From Micromussa lordhowensis (lineage: Eukaryota; Cnidaria; Anthozoa; Scleractinia; Lobophylliidae), in the NCBI GenBank assembly GCA_964020085.1, contig OZ026603.1, forward strand, positions 5,562,993 through 5,626,992: a DNA stretch of 64,000 nucleotides, in the 5' to 3' direction. The notes under the pieces were generated by a model. That model searched no databases. It was not told the origin of the DNA and saw only the letters and a list, made by a program, of their open reading frames with translations. Numbering within the stretch: position 1 is the first letter of the stretch; each line of letters starts with the position of its first letter. This document shows, in pieces, positions 22,501 to 35,200 of this stretch. The position numbers and the translations under genes were made by a program.

Positions 22501-25500
22501 CTTCTTTTTGCAGTAGTTTCCCCTGGTCCCAACTTTGCAGAATTTCAGAAAACGCGCGCTGGGGGTCCCCTTGGCAAATTTGACATAGCTCGGCTTCACG
22601 GGCACTTTAAGAGGCGCGGTTTGCAGCAAAATGTTTTGCTAGGTTGACACTTTAAGGAAATCCTAGTTAGAACATGATGGCATTGGCGCCAGGGTGTTTT
22701 TTCTGGCCTTCTTTTTGCAGTAGTTTCCCCTGGTCCCAACTTTGCAGAATTTCAGAAAACGCGCGCTGGGGGTCCCCTTGGCAAATTTGACATAGCTCGG
22801 CTTCACGGGCACTTTAAGAGGCGCGGTTTGCAGCAAAATGTTCTGCTAGGTTGGCACTTCAACGAAATTTTAGTTAGAACATGATGGCATTGGCGCCAGG
22901 GTGTTTTTTTCTGGCCTTCTTTTTGCAGTAGTTTCCCCTGGTCCCAACTTTGCAGAATTTCAGAAAACGCGCGCTGGGGTCCCCTTGGCAAATTTGACAT
23001 AGCTCGGCTTCACGGGCATATTAAGAGGCGCGGTTTGCAGCAAAATGTTCTGCTAGGTTGACACTTCAAGGAAATCCTAGTTAGAACATGATGGCATTGG
23101 CGCCAGGGTGTTTTTTGTGGCCTTCTTTTTGCAGTAGTTTCCCCTGGTCCCAACTTTGCAGAATTTCAGAAAACGCGCGCTGGGGGTCCCCTTGGCAAAT
23201 TTGACATAGCTCGGCTTCACGGGCACTTTAAGAGGCGCGGTTTGCAGCAAAATGTTCTGCTAGGCTGGCACTTGAAGGAAATCCTAGTTAAAACATGATG
23301 GCATTGGCGCTAGGGTGTTTTTTCTGGCCTTCTTTTGGCAGTAGTTTCCCCTGGTCCCAACTTTGCAGAATTTCAGAAAACGCGCGCTGGGGGTCCCCTT
23401 GGCAAATTTGACATAGCTCGGCTTCACGGGCACTTTAAGAGGCGCGGTTTGCAGCAAAATGTTTTGCTAGGTTGGCACTTCAAGGAAATCGTAGTTAGAA
23501 CATGATGGCATTGGCGCCAGGGTGTTTTTTCTGGCCTTCTTTTTGCAGTAGTTTCCCCTGGTCCCAACTTTGCAGAATTTCAGAAAACGCGCGCTGGGGG
23601 TCCCCTTGGCAAATTTGACATAGCTCGGCTTCACGGGCACTTTAACAGGCGCGGTTTGCAGCAAAATGTTCTGCTAGGTTGGCACTTCAAGAAAATCCTA
23701 AATGGAACATGATGGCATTTGCGCCAGGGTGTTTTTTCTGGCCTTCTTTTTGCAGCAGTTTCCCCTGGTCCCAACTTTGCAGAATTTCAGAAAACGCGCG
23801 CTGGGGGTCCCCTTGGCAAATTTGACATAGCTCGGCTTCACGGGCACTTTAAGAGGCGCGGTTTGCAGGAAAATGTTCTGCTAGGTTGGCACTTGAAGGA
23901 AATCCTAGTTAAAACATGATGGCATTGGCGCTAGGGTGTTTTTTCTGGCCTTCTTTTTGCAGTAGTTTCCCCTGGTCCCAACTTTGCAGAATTTCAGAAA
24001 ACGCGCGCTGGGGGTCCCCTTGGCAAATTTGACATAGCTCGGCTTCACGGGCACTTTAAGAGGCGCGGTTTGCAGCAAAATGTTTTGCTAGGTTGGCACT
24101 TCAAGGAAATCCTAGTTAGAACATGATGGCATTGGCGCCAGGGTGTTTTTTCTGGCCTTCTTTTTGCAGTAGTTTCCCCTGGTCCCAACTTTGCAGAATT
24201 TCAGAAAACGCGCGCTGGGGGTCCCCTTGGCAAATTTGACATAGCTCGGCTTCACGGGCACTTTAAGAGGCGCGGTTTGCAGCAAAATGTTCTGCTAGGT
24301 TGGCACTTCAAGAAAATCCTAAATAAAACATGATGGCATTTGCGCCAGGGTGTTTTTTCTGGCCTTCTTTTTGCAGTAGTTTCCCCTGGTCCCAACTTTG
24401 CAGAATTTCAGAAAACGCGCGCTGGGGGTCCCCTTGGCAAATTTGATAAGCTCGGCTTCACGGGCACTTTAAGAGGCGCGGTTTGCAGCAAAATGTTCTG
24501 CTAGGGTGGCACTTTAAGGAAATCCTAGTTAGAACATGATGGCATTGGCGCCAGGGTTTTTTTTCTGGCCTTCTTTTTGCAGTAGTTTCCCCTGGTCCCA
24601 ACTTTGCAGAATTTCAGAAAACGCGCGCTGGGGGTCCCCTTGGCAAATTTGACATAGCTCGGCTTCACGGGCACTTTAAGAGGCGCGGTTTGCAGCAAAA
24701 TGTTCTGCTAGGTTGGCACTTGAAGGAAATCCTAGTTAGAACATGATGGCATTGGCGCCAGGGTGTTTTTTCTGGCCTTCTTTTTGCAGTAGTTTCCCCT
24801 GGTCCCAACTTTGCAGAATTTCAGAAAACGCGCGCTGGGGGTCCCCTTGGCAAATTTGACATAGCTCGGCTTCACGGGCACTTTAAGAGCCGCGATTTGC
24901 AGCAAAATGTTCTGCTAGGTTGGCACTTTAAGGAAATGCTAGTTAAAACATGATTGCATTGGCGCCAGGGGGTTTTTTCTGGCCTTCTTTTTGCAGTAGT
25001 TTTCCCTGGTCCCAACTTTGCAGAATTTCAGAAAACGCGCGCTGGGGGTCCCCTTGGCAAATTTGACATAGCTCGGCTTCACGGGCACTTTAAGAGGCGC
25101 GGTTTGCAGCAAAATGTTCTGCTAGGGTGGCACTTCAAGGAAATCCTAGTTAGAACATGATGGCATTGGCGCCAGGGTGTTTTTTCTGGCCTTCTTTTTG
25201 CAGTAGTTTCCCCTGGTCCCAACTTTGCAGAATTTCAGAAAACGCGCGCTGGGGGTCCCCTTGGCAAATTTGACATAGCTCGGCTTCACGGGCACTTTAA
25301 GAGGCGCGGTTTGCAGCAAAATGTTCTGCTAGGTTGGCACTTGAAGGAAATCTTAGTTGCAACATGATGGCATTGGCGCCAGGGTGTTTTTTCTGGCCTT
25401 CTTTTTGCAGTAGTTTCCCCTGGTCCCAACTTTGCAGAATTTCAGAAAACGCGCGCTGGGGTCCCCTTGGCAAATTTGACATAGCTCGGCTTCACGGGCA

Positions 25501-26000
25501 TTTTAAGAGGCGCGGTTTGCAGCAAAAAGTTCTGCTAGGTTGGCACTTGAAGGAAATCCTAAATGAAACATGATGGCATTGGCGCCAGGGTGTTTTTTCT
25601 GGCCTTCTTTTTGCAGTAGTTTCCCCTGGGCCCAACTTTGCAGAATTTCAGAAAACGCGCGCTGGGGGTCCCCTTGGCAAATTTGACATAGCTCGGCTTC
25701 ACGGCACTTTAAGAGGCGCGGTTTGCAGCAAAATGTTTTGCTATGTTGGCACTTCAAGGAAATCTTAGTTAGAACATGATGGCATTGGCGCCAGGGTGTT
25801 TTTTCTGGCCTTCTTTTTGCAGTAGTTTCCCCTGGTCCCAACTTTGCAGAATTTCAGAAAACGCGCGCTGGGGGTCCCCTTGGCAAATTTGACATAGCTC
25901 GGCTTCACGGGCACTTTAAGAGGCGCGGTTTGCAGTAAAATGTTCTGCTGGGTTGGCACTTCAAGGAAATTTTAGTTAGAACATGATGGCATTGGCGCCA
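19560..26000 (+). repeat. Nested 9-, 10- and 25-mer duplications
   Basis: A one-base deletion giving TTCACGGCACTTTAAG is at 20,529, 22,391 and 25,700, offsets of 1,862 bp (9 monomers) and 5,171 bp from the first (25 monomers). The monomers at 19,781 and 24,954, both starting TGATTGCATTGG, are 5,173 bp apart. The AGCCGCGATTTGCAGC variant occurs at about 19,716 and 24,888. GGCATTTGCGCCAGGG recurs at about 21,645, 22,267, 23,714 and 24,337. The pattern needs at least two rounds: a 9- to 10-mer duplication, and a larger copy that placed its ends about 5.17 kb apart. Confidence 0.78.
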
Positions 26001-26365
26001 GGGTGTTTTTTCTGGCCTTCTTTTTGCAGTAGTTTCCCCTGGTCCCAACTTTGCAGAATTTCAGAAAACGCGCGCTGGGGGTCCCCTTGGCAAATTTGAC
26101 ATAGCTCGGCTTCACAGGCACTTTAAGAGGCGCGGTTTGCAGCAAAATGTTCTGCTAGGTTGGCACTTCAAGGAAATCCTACTTAGAACATGATGGCATT
26201 GGCGCCAGGGTGTTTTTTCTGGCCTTCTTTTTGCAGTAGTTTCCCCTGGTCCCAACTTTGCAGAATTTCAGAAAACGCGCGCTGGGGGTCCCCTTGGCAA
26301 ATTTGACATAGCTCGGCTTCACGGGCACTTTAAGAGGCGCGGTTTGCAGCAAAATGTTCTGCTAG

Positions 26366-28850
26366 GTTGGCACTTTAAGGAAATTGTAGTTAAAACATGA
26401 TGGCATTGGCGCCAGGGTGTTTTTTTCTGGCCTTATTTTTGCAGTAGTTTCCCCTGGTCCCAACTTTGCAGAATTTCAGAAAACGCGCGCTGGGGGTCCC
26501 CTTGGCAAATTTGACATAGCTCGGCTTCACGGGCACTTTAAGAGGCGCGGTTTGCAGCAAAATGTTCTGCTAGGTTGGCACTTGAAGGAAATTTTAGTTA
26601 GAATATGATGGCATTGGCGCCAGGGTGCTTTTTCTGGCCTTCTTTTTGCAGTAGTTTCCCTTGGTCCCAACTTTGCAGAATTTCAGAAAACGCGCGCTGG
26701 GGGTCCCCTTGGCAAATTTGACATAGCTCGGCTTCACGGGCACTTTAAGAGGCGCGGTTCGCAGCAAAATGTTCTGCTAGGTTAGCACTTTAAGGAAATC
26801 CTAGTTAAAACATGATGGCATTGGCGCCAGGGTGTTTTTTCTGGCCTTCTTTTTGCAGTAGTTTCCCCTGGTCCCAACTTTGCAGAATTTCAGAAAACGC
26901 GCGCTGGGGGTCCCCTTGGCAAATTTAACATAGCTCGGCTTCACGGGCACTTTAAGAGGCGCGGTTTGCAGCAAAATGTTCTGCTAGGTTAGCACTTTAA
27001 GAAAATCGTAGTTAAAACTTGATGGCATTGGCGCCAGGGTGTTTTTTCTGGCCTTCTTTTTGCAGTAGTTTCCCCTGGTCCCAACTTTGCAGAATTTCAG
27101 AAAACGCGCGCTGGGGGTCCCCTTGGCAAATTTGACATAGCTCGGCTTCACGGGCACTTTAAGAGGCGCGGTTTGCAGCAAAATGTTCTGCTAGGTTGGC
27201 ACTTTAAGGAAATCCTAGTTAGAACATGATGGCATTGGCGCCAGGGTGTTTTTTCTGGCCTTCTTTTTGCAGTAGTTTCCCCTGGTCCCAACTTTGCAGA
27301 ATTTCAGAAAACGCGCGCTGGGGGTCCCCTTGGCAAATTTGACATAGCTCGGCTTCACGGGCACTTTAAGAGGCGCGGTTTGCAGCAAAATGTTCTGCTA
27401 GGTTGGCACTTTAAGGAAATCCTAGTTAGAACATGATGGCATTGGCGCGAGGGTGTTTTTTGTGGCCTTCTTTTTGCAGTAGTTTTCCCTGGTCCCAACT
27501 TTGCAGAATTTCAGAAAACGCGCGCTGGGGGTCCCCTTGGCAAATTTGACATAGCTCGGCTTCACGGGCACTTTAAGAGGCGCGGTTTGCAGCAAAATGT
27601 TCTGCTAGGTTGGCACTTTAAGGAAATTGTAGTTAAAACATGATGGCATTGGCGCCAGGGTGTTTTTTTCTGGCCTTATTTTTGCAGTAGTTTCCCCTGG
27701 TCCCAACTTTGCAGAATTTCAGAAAACGCGCGCTGGGGGTCCCCTTGGCAAATTTGACATAGCTCGGCTTCACGGGCACTTTAAGAGGCGCGGTTTGCAG
27801 CAAAATGTTCTGCTAGGTTGGCACTTGAAGGAAATTTTAGTTAGAATATGATGGCATTGGCGCCAGGGTGCTTTTTCTGGCCTTCTTTTTGCAGTAGTTT
27901 CCCTTGGTCCCAACTTTGCAGAATTTCAGAAAACGCGCGCTGGGGGTCCCCTTGGCAAATTTGACATAGCTCGGCTTCACGGGCACTTTAAGAGGCGCGG
28001 TTTGCAGCAAAATGTTCTGCTAGGTTAGCACTTTAAGGAAATCCTAGTTAAAACATGATGGCATTGGCGCCAGGGTGTTTTTTCTGGCCTTCTTTTTGCA
28101 GTAGTTTCCCCTGGTCCCAACTTTGCAGAATTTCAGAAAACGCGCGCTGGGGGTCCCCTTGGCAAATTTAACATAGCTCGGCTTCACGGGCACTTTAAGA
28201 GGCGCGGTTTGCAGCAAAATGTTCTGCTAGGTTAGCACTTTAAGAAAATCGTAGTTAAAACTTGATGGCATTGGCGCCAGGGTGTTTTTTCTGGCCTTCT
28301 TTTTGCAGTAGTTTCCCCTGGTCCCAACTTTGCAGAATTTCAGAAAACGCGCGCTGGGGGTCCCCTTGGCAAATTTGACATAGCTCGGCTTCACGGGCAC
28401 TTTAAGAGGCGCGGTTTGCAGCAAAATGTTCTGCTAGGTTGGCACTTTAAGGAAATCCTAGTTAGAACATGATGGCATTGGCGCCAGGGTGTTTTTTCTG
28501 GCCTTCTTTTTGCAGTAGTTTCCCCTGGTCCCAACTTTGCAGAATTTCAGAAAACGCGCGCTGGGGGTCCCCTTGGCAAATTTGACATAGCTCGGCTTCA
28601 CGGGCACTTTAAGAGGCGCGGTTTGCAGCAAAATGTTCTGCTAGGTTGGCACTTTAAGGAAATTGTAGTTAAAACATGATGGCATTGGCACCAGGGTGTT
28701 TTTTCTGGCCTTATTTTTGCAGTAGTTTCCCCTGGTCCCAACTTTGCAGAATTTCAGAAAACGCGCGCTGGGGGTCCCCTTGGCAAATTTGACATAGCTC
28801 GGCTTCACGGGCACTTTAAGAGGCGCGGTTTGCAGCAAAATGTTCTGCTA
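26366..28850 (+). repeat. Tandem 6-mer HOR duplication (1,243 bp x 2)
   Basis: Two adjacent units at a 1,243-bp offset. Shared private variants are a 7-T run with CTGGCCTTATTTTTGCAG (about 26,420 and 27,663), GAATATGATGG with GGGTGCTTTTTCTGG (about 26,602 and 27,845), AAATTTAACATAGC (about 26,923 and 28,166) and AAAACTTGATGG (about 27,013 and 28,256). The extra base over 6 x 207 comes from the longer T-run. Only a few substitutions separate the units, for example GGTTCGCAGC at 26,757 against GGTTTGCAGC in the second unit. This is a recent copy. Confidence 0.87.
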
Positions 28851-29218
28851 GGTTGGCACTTTAAGGAAATCTTAGTTAGAACATGATGGCATTGGCGCCA
28901 GGGTGTTTTTTCTGGCCTTCTTTTTGCAGTAGTTTCCCCTGGTCCAAACTTTGCAGAATTTCAGAAAACGCGCGCTGGGGGTCCCCTTGGCAAATTTGAC
29001 ATAGCTCGGCTTCACGGGCACTTTAAGAGGCGCGGTTTGCAGCAAAATGTTCTGCTAGGTTGACACTTTAAGGAAATCCTAGTTAAAACATGATGGCATT
29101 GGCGCCAGGGTGTTTTTTCTGGCCTTCTTTTTGCAGTAGTTTCCCCTGGTCCCAACTTTGCAGAATTTCAGAAAACGCGCGCTGGGGGTCCCCTTGGCAA
29201 ATTTGACATAGCTCGGCT

Positions 29219-32200
29219 TCACGGGCACTTTAAGAGGCGCGGTTTGCAGCAAAATGTTCTGCTAGGTTGGCACTTCAAGGAAATTTTAGTTAGAACATGA
29301 TGGCATTGGCGCCAGGTTGTTTTTTCTGGCCCTGTTTTTGCAGTAGTTTCCCCTGGTCCCAACTTTGCAGAATTTAAGAAAACGCGCGCTGGGGGTCCCC
29401 TTGGCAAATTTGACATAGCTCGGCTTCACGGGCACTTTAAGAGGCGCGGTTTGCAGCAAAATCTTCTGCTAGGTTGGCACTTGAAGGAAATGCAAGTTAA
29501 AACATGATGGCATTGGCGCTAGGGTGTTTTTTCTGGCCTTCTTTTCGCAGTAGTTTCCCCTGGTCCCAACTTTGCAGAATTTCAGAAAACGCGCGCTGGG
29601 GGTCCCCTTGGCAAATTTCACATAGCTCGGCTTCACGGGCACTTTAAGAGGCGCGGTTTGCAGCAAAATGTTCTGCTAGGTTGGCACTTCAAGGAAATGC
29701 TAGTTAGAACATGATGGCATTGGCGCCAGGGTGTTTTTTCTGGCCTTCTTTTTGCAGTAGTTTCCCCTGGTCCCAACTTTGCAGAATTTCAGAAAACGCG
29801 CGCTGGGGGTCCCCTTGGCAAATTTGACATAGCTCGGCTTCACGGGCACTTTAAGAGGCGCGGTTTGCAGCAAAATGTTCTGCTAGGTTGGCACTTCAAG
29901 AAAATCCTAAATAGAACATGATGGCATTGGCGCCAGGGTGTTTTTTCTGGCCTTGTTTTTGCAGTAGTTTCCCCTGGTCCCAACTTTGCAGAATTTAAGA
30001 AAACGCGCGCTGGGGGTCCCCTTGGCAAATTTGACATAGCTCGGCTTCACGGGCACTTCAAGAGGCGCGGTTTGCAGCAAAATGTTTTGCTAGGTTGGCA
30101 CTTGAAGGAAATGCAAGTTAAAACATGATGGCATTGGCGCTAGGGTGTTTTTTCTGGCCTTCTTTTTGCAGTAGTTTCCCCTGGTCCAAACTTTGCAGAA
30201 TTTCAGAAAACGCGCGCTGGGGGTCCCCTTGGCAAATTTGACATAGCTCGGCTTCACGGGCACTTTAGGAGGCGCAGTTTGCAGCAAAATGTTCTGCTAG
30301 GTTGGCACTTCAAGGAAATGCTAGTTAGAACATGATGGCATTGGCGCCAGGGTGTTTTTTTCTGGCCTTCTTTTTGCAGTAGTTTCCCCTGGTCCCAACT
30401 TTGCAGAATTTCAGAAAACGCGCGCTGGGGGTCCCCTTGGCAAATTTGACATAGCTCGGCTTCACGGGCACTTTAAGAGGCGCGGTTTGCAGCAAAATGT
30501 TCTGCTAGGTTGGCACTTCAAGAAAATCCTAAATAGAACATGATGAAATTGGCGCCAGGGTGTTTTTTCTGGCCTTGTTTTTGCAATAGTTTCCCCTGGT
30601 CCCCACTTTGCAGAATTTAAGAAAACGCGCGCTGGGGGTCCCCTTGGCAAATTTGACATAGCTCGGCTTCACGGGCACTTTAAGAGGCGCGGTTTGCAGC
30701 AAAATGTTTCGCTAGGTTGGCACTTGAAGGAAATGCAAGTTGAAACATGATGGCATTGGCGCCAGGGTGTCTTTTCTGGCCTTCTTTTTGCAGTAGTTTC
30801 CCCTGGTCCCAACTTTGCAGAATTTCAGAAAACGCGCGCTGGGGGTCCCCTTGGCAAATTTGACATAGCTCGGCTTCACGGGCACTTTAAGAGGCGCGGT
30901 TTGCAGCAAAATGTTTCGCTAGGTTGGCACTTGAAGGAAATGCAAGTTGAAACATGATGGCATTGGCGCTAGGGTGTTTTTTCTGGCCTTCTTTTTGCAG
31001 TAGTTTCCCCTGGTCCCAACTTTGCAGAATTTCAGAAAACGCGCGCTGGGGGTCCCCTTGGCAAATTTGACATAGCTCGGCTTCACGGGCACTTCAAGAG
31101 GCGCGGTTTGCAGCAAAATGTTTTGCTAGGTTGGCACTTGAAGGAAATGCAAGTTAAAACATGATGGCATTGGCGCTAGGGTGTTTTTTCTGGCCTTCTT
31201 TTTGCAGTAGTTTCCCCTGGTCCAAACTTTGCAGAATTTCAGAAAACGCGCGCTGGGGGTCCCCTTGGCAAATTTGACATAGCTCGGCTTCACGGGCACT
31301 TTAGGAGGCGCAGTTTGCAGCAAAATGTTCTGCTAGGTTGACACTTCAAGGAAATCCTAGTTAGAACATGATGGCATTGGCGCCAGGGTGTTTTTTCTGG
31401 CCTTCTTTTTGCAGTAGTTTCCCCTGGTCCCAACTTTGCAGAATTTCAGAAAACGCGCGCTGGGGGTCCCCTTGGCAAATTTGACATAGCTCGGCTTCAC
31501 GGGCACTTTAAGAGGCGCGCTTTGCAGCAAAATGTTTTGCTAGGTTGGCACTTCAAGGAAATGCTAGTTAGAACATGATGGCATTGGCGCCAGGGTGTTT
31601 TTTCTGGCCTTCTTTTTGCAGTAGTTTCCCCTGGTCCCAACTTTGCAGAATTTCAGAAAACGCGCGCTGGGGGTCCCCTTGGCAAATTTGACATAGCTCG
31701 GCTTCACGGGCACTTTAAGAGGCGCGGTTTGCAGCAAAATGTTCTGCTAGGTTGGCACTTCAAGAAAATCCTAAATAGAACATGATGAAATTGGCGCCAG
31801 GGTGTTTTTTCTGGCCTTGTTTTTGCAGTAGTTTCCCCTGGTCCCCACTTTGCAGAATTTAAGAAAACGCGCGCTGGGGGTCCCCTTGGCAAATTTGACA
31901 TAGCTCGGCTTCACGGGCACTTTAAGAGGCGCGGTTTGCAGCAAAATGTTTCGCTAGGTTGGCACTTGAAGGAAATGCAAGTTGAAACATGATGGCATTG
32001 GCGCTAGGGTGTTTTTTCTGGCCTTCTTTTTGCAGTAGTTTCCCCTGGTCCCAACTTTGCAGAATTTCAGAAAACGCGCGCTGGGGGTCCCCTTGGCAAA
32101 TTTGACATAGCTCGGCTTCACGGGCACTTTAAGAGGCGCGGTTTGCAGCAAAATGTTCTGCTAGGTTGGCACTTCAAGGAAATGCTAGTTAGAACATGAT

Positions 32201-35200
32201 GGCATTGGCGCCAGGGTGTTTTTTCTGGCCTTCTTTTTGCAGTAGTTTCCCCTGGTCCCAACTTTGCAGAATTTCAGAAAACGCGCGCTGGGGGTCCCCT
32301 TGGCAAATTTGACATAGCTCGGCTTCACGGGCACTTTAAGAGGCGCGGTTTGCAGCAAAATGTTCCGCTAGGTTGGCACTTTTAGAAAATCCTAAATAGA
32401 ACATGATGGCATTGGCGCCAGGGTGTTTTTTCTGGCCTTATTTTTGCAGTAGTTTCCCCTGGTCCCAACTTTGCAGAATTTCAGAAAACGCGCGCTGGGG
32501 GTCCCCTTGGCAAATTTGACATAGCTCGGCTTCACGGGCACTTTAAGAGGCGCGGTTTGCAGCAAAATGTTCTGCTAGGTTGGCACTTCAAGGAAATTGT
32601 AGTTAAAACATGATGGCATTGGCGCCAGGGTGTTTTTTCTGGCCTTATTTTTGCAGTAGTTTCCCCTGGTCCCAACTTTGCAGAATTTCAGAAAACGCGC
32701 GCTGGGGGTCCCCTTGGCAAATTTGACATAGCTCGGCTTCACGGGCACTTTAAGAGGCGCGGTTTGCAGCAAAATGTTCTGCTAGGTTGGCACTTCAAGG
32801 AAATCCTAGTTAAAACATGATGGCATTGGCGCCAGGGTGTTTTTTCTGGCCTTCTTTTTGCAGTAGTTTCCCCTGGTCCCAACTTTGCAGAATTTCAGAA
32901 AACGCGCGCTGGGGGTCCCCTTGGCAAATTTGACATAGCTCGGCTTCACGGGCACTTTAAGAGGCGCGGTTTGCAGCAAAATGTTCCGCTAGGTTGGCAC
33001 TTTTAGAAAATCCTAAATAGAACATGATGGCATTGGCGCCAGGGTGTTTTTTCTGGCCTTCTTTTTGCAGTAGTTTCCCCTGGTCCCAACTTTGCAGAAT
33101 TTCAGAAAACGCGCGCTGGGGGTCCCCTTGGCAAATTTGACATAGCTCGGCTTCACGGGCACTTTAAGAGGCGCGGTTTGCAGCAAAATGTTCTGCTAGG
33201 TTGGCACTTCAAGGAAATTGTAGTTAAAACATGATGGCATTGGCGCCAGGGTGTTTTTTCTGGCCTTATTTTTGCAGTAGTTTCCCCTGGTCCCAACTTT
33301 GCAGAATTTCAGAAAACGCGCGCTGGGGGTCCCCTTGGCAAATTTGACATAGCTCGGCTTCACGGGCACTTTAAGAGGCGCGGTTTGCAGCAAAATGTTC
33401 TGCTAGGTTGGCACTTCAAGGAAATCCTAGTTAAAACATGATGGCATTGGCGCCAGGGTGTTTTTTCTGGCCTTCTTTTTGCAGTAGTTTCCCCTGGTCC
33501 CAACTTTGCAGAATTTCAGAAAACGCGCGCTGGGGGTCCCCTTGGCAAATTTGACATAGCTCGGCTTCACGGGCACTTTAAGAGGCGCGGTTTGCAGCAA
33601 AATGTTCTGCTAGGTTGGCACTTCAAGGAAATTTTAGTTAGAACATGATGGCATTGGCGCCAGGGTGTTTTTTCTGGCCTTCTTTTTGCAGTAGTTTCCC
33701 CTGGTCCCAACTTTGCAGAATTTTAGAAAACGCGCGCTGGGGGTCCCCTTGGCAAATTTGACATAGCTCGGCTTCACGGGCACTTTAAGAGACGCGGTTT
33801 GCAGCAAAATGTTCTGCTAGGTTGGCACTTCAAGGAAATATTAGTTAGAACATGATGGCATTGGCGCCAGGGTGTTTTTTCTGGCCTTCTTTTTGCAGTA
33901 GTTTCCCCTGGTCCCAACTTTGCAGAATTTCAGAAAACGCGCGCTGGGGGTTCCCTTGGCAAATTTGACATAGCTCGGCTTCACGGGCACTTTAAGAGGC
34001 GCGATTTGCAGCAAAATGTTCTGCTAGGTTGGCACTTCAAGAAAATCCTAAATAGAACATGATGGCATTGGCGCCAGGGTGTTTTTTCTGGCCTTGTTTT
34101 TGCAGTAGTTTCCCCTGGTCCCCACTTTGCAGAATTTAAGAAAACGCGCGCTGGGGGTCCCCTTGGCAAATTTGACATAGCTCGGCTTCACGGGCACTTT
34201 AAGAGGCGCGGTTTGCAGCAAAATGTTTCGCTAGGTTGGCACTTGAAGGAAATGCAAGTTAAAACATGATGGCATTGGCGCTAGGGTGTTTTTTCTGGCC
34301 TTCTTTTTGCAGTAGTTTCCCCTGGTCCCAACTTTGCAGAATTTCAGAAAACGCGCGCTGGGGGTCCCCTTGGCAAATTTGACATAGCTCGGCTTCACGG
34401 GCACTTTAAGAGGCGCGGTTTGCAGCAAAATGTTATGCTAGGTTGGCACTTCAAGGAAATGCTAGTTAGAACATGATGGCATTGGCGCCAGGGTGTTTTT
34501 TCTGGCCTTCTTTTTGCAGTAGTTTCCCCTGGTCCCAACTTTGCAGAATTTCAGAAAACGCGCGCTGGGGGTCCCCTTGGCAAATTTGACATAGCTCGGC
34601 TTCACGGGCACTTTAAGAGGCGCGGTTTGCAGCAAAATGTTCTGCTAGGTTGGCACTTCAAGGAAATCCTAGTTAAAACATGATGGCATTGGCGCCAGGG
34701 TGTTTTTTCTGGCCTTCTTTTTGCAGTAGTTTCCCCTGGTCCCAACTTTGCAGAATTTCAGAAAACGCGCGCTGGGGGTCCCCTTGGCAAATTTGACATA
34801 GCTCGGCTTCACGGGCACTTTAAGAGGCGCGGTTTGCAGCAAAATGTTCTGCTAGGTTGGCACTTCAAGGAAATTTTAGTTAGAACATGATGGCATTGGC
34901 GCCAGGGTGTTTTTTCTGGCCTTCTTTTTGCAGTAGTTTCCCCTGGTCCCAACTTTGCAGAATTTTAGAAAACGCGCGCTGGGGGTCCCCTTGGCAAATT
35001 TGACATAGCTCGGCTTCACGGGCACTTTAAGAGACGCGGTTTGCAGCAAAATGTTCTGCTAGGTTGGCACTTCAAGGAAATATTAGTTAGAACATGATGG
35101 CATTGGCGCCAGGGTGTTTTTTCTGGCCTTCTTTTTGCAGTAGTTTCCCCTGGTCCCAACTTTGCAGAATTTCAGAAAACGCGCGCTGGGGGTTCCCTTG

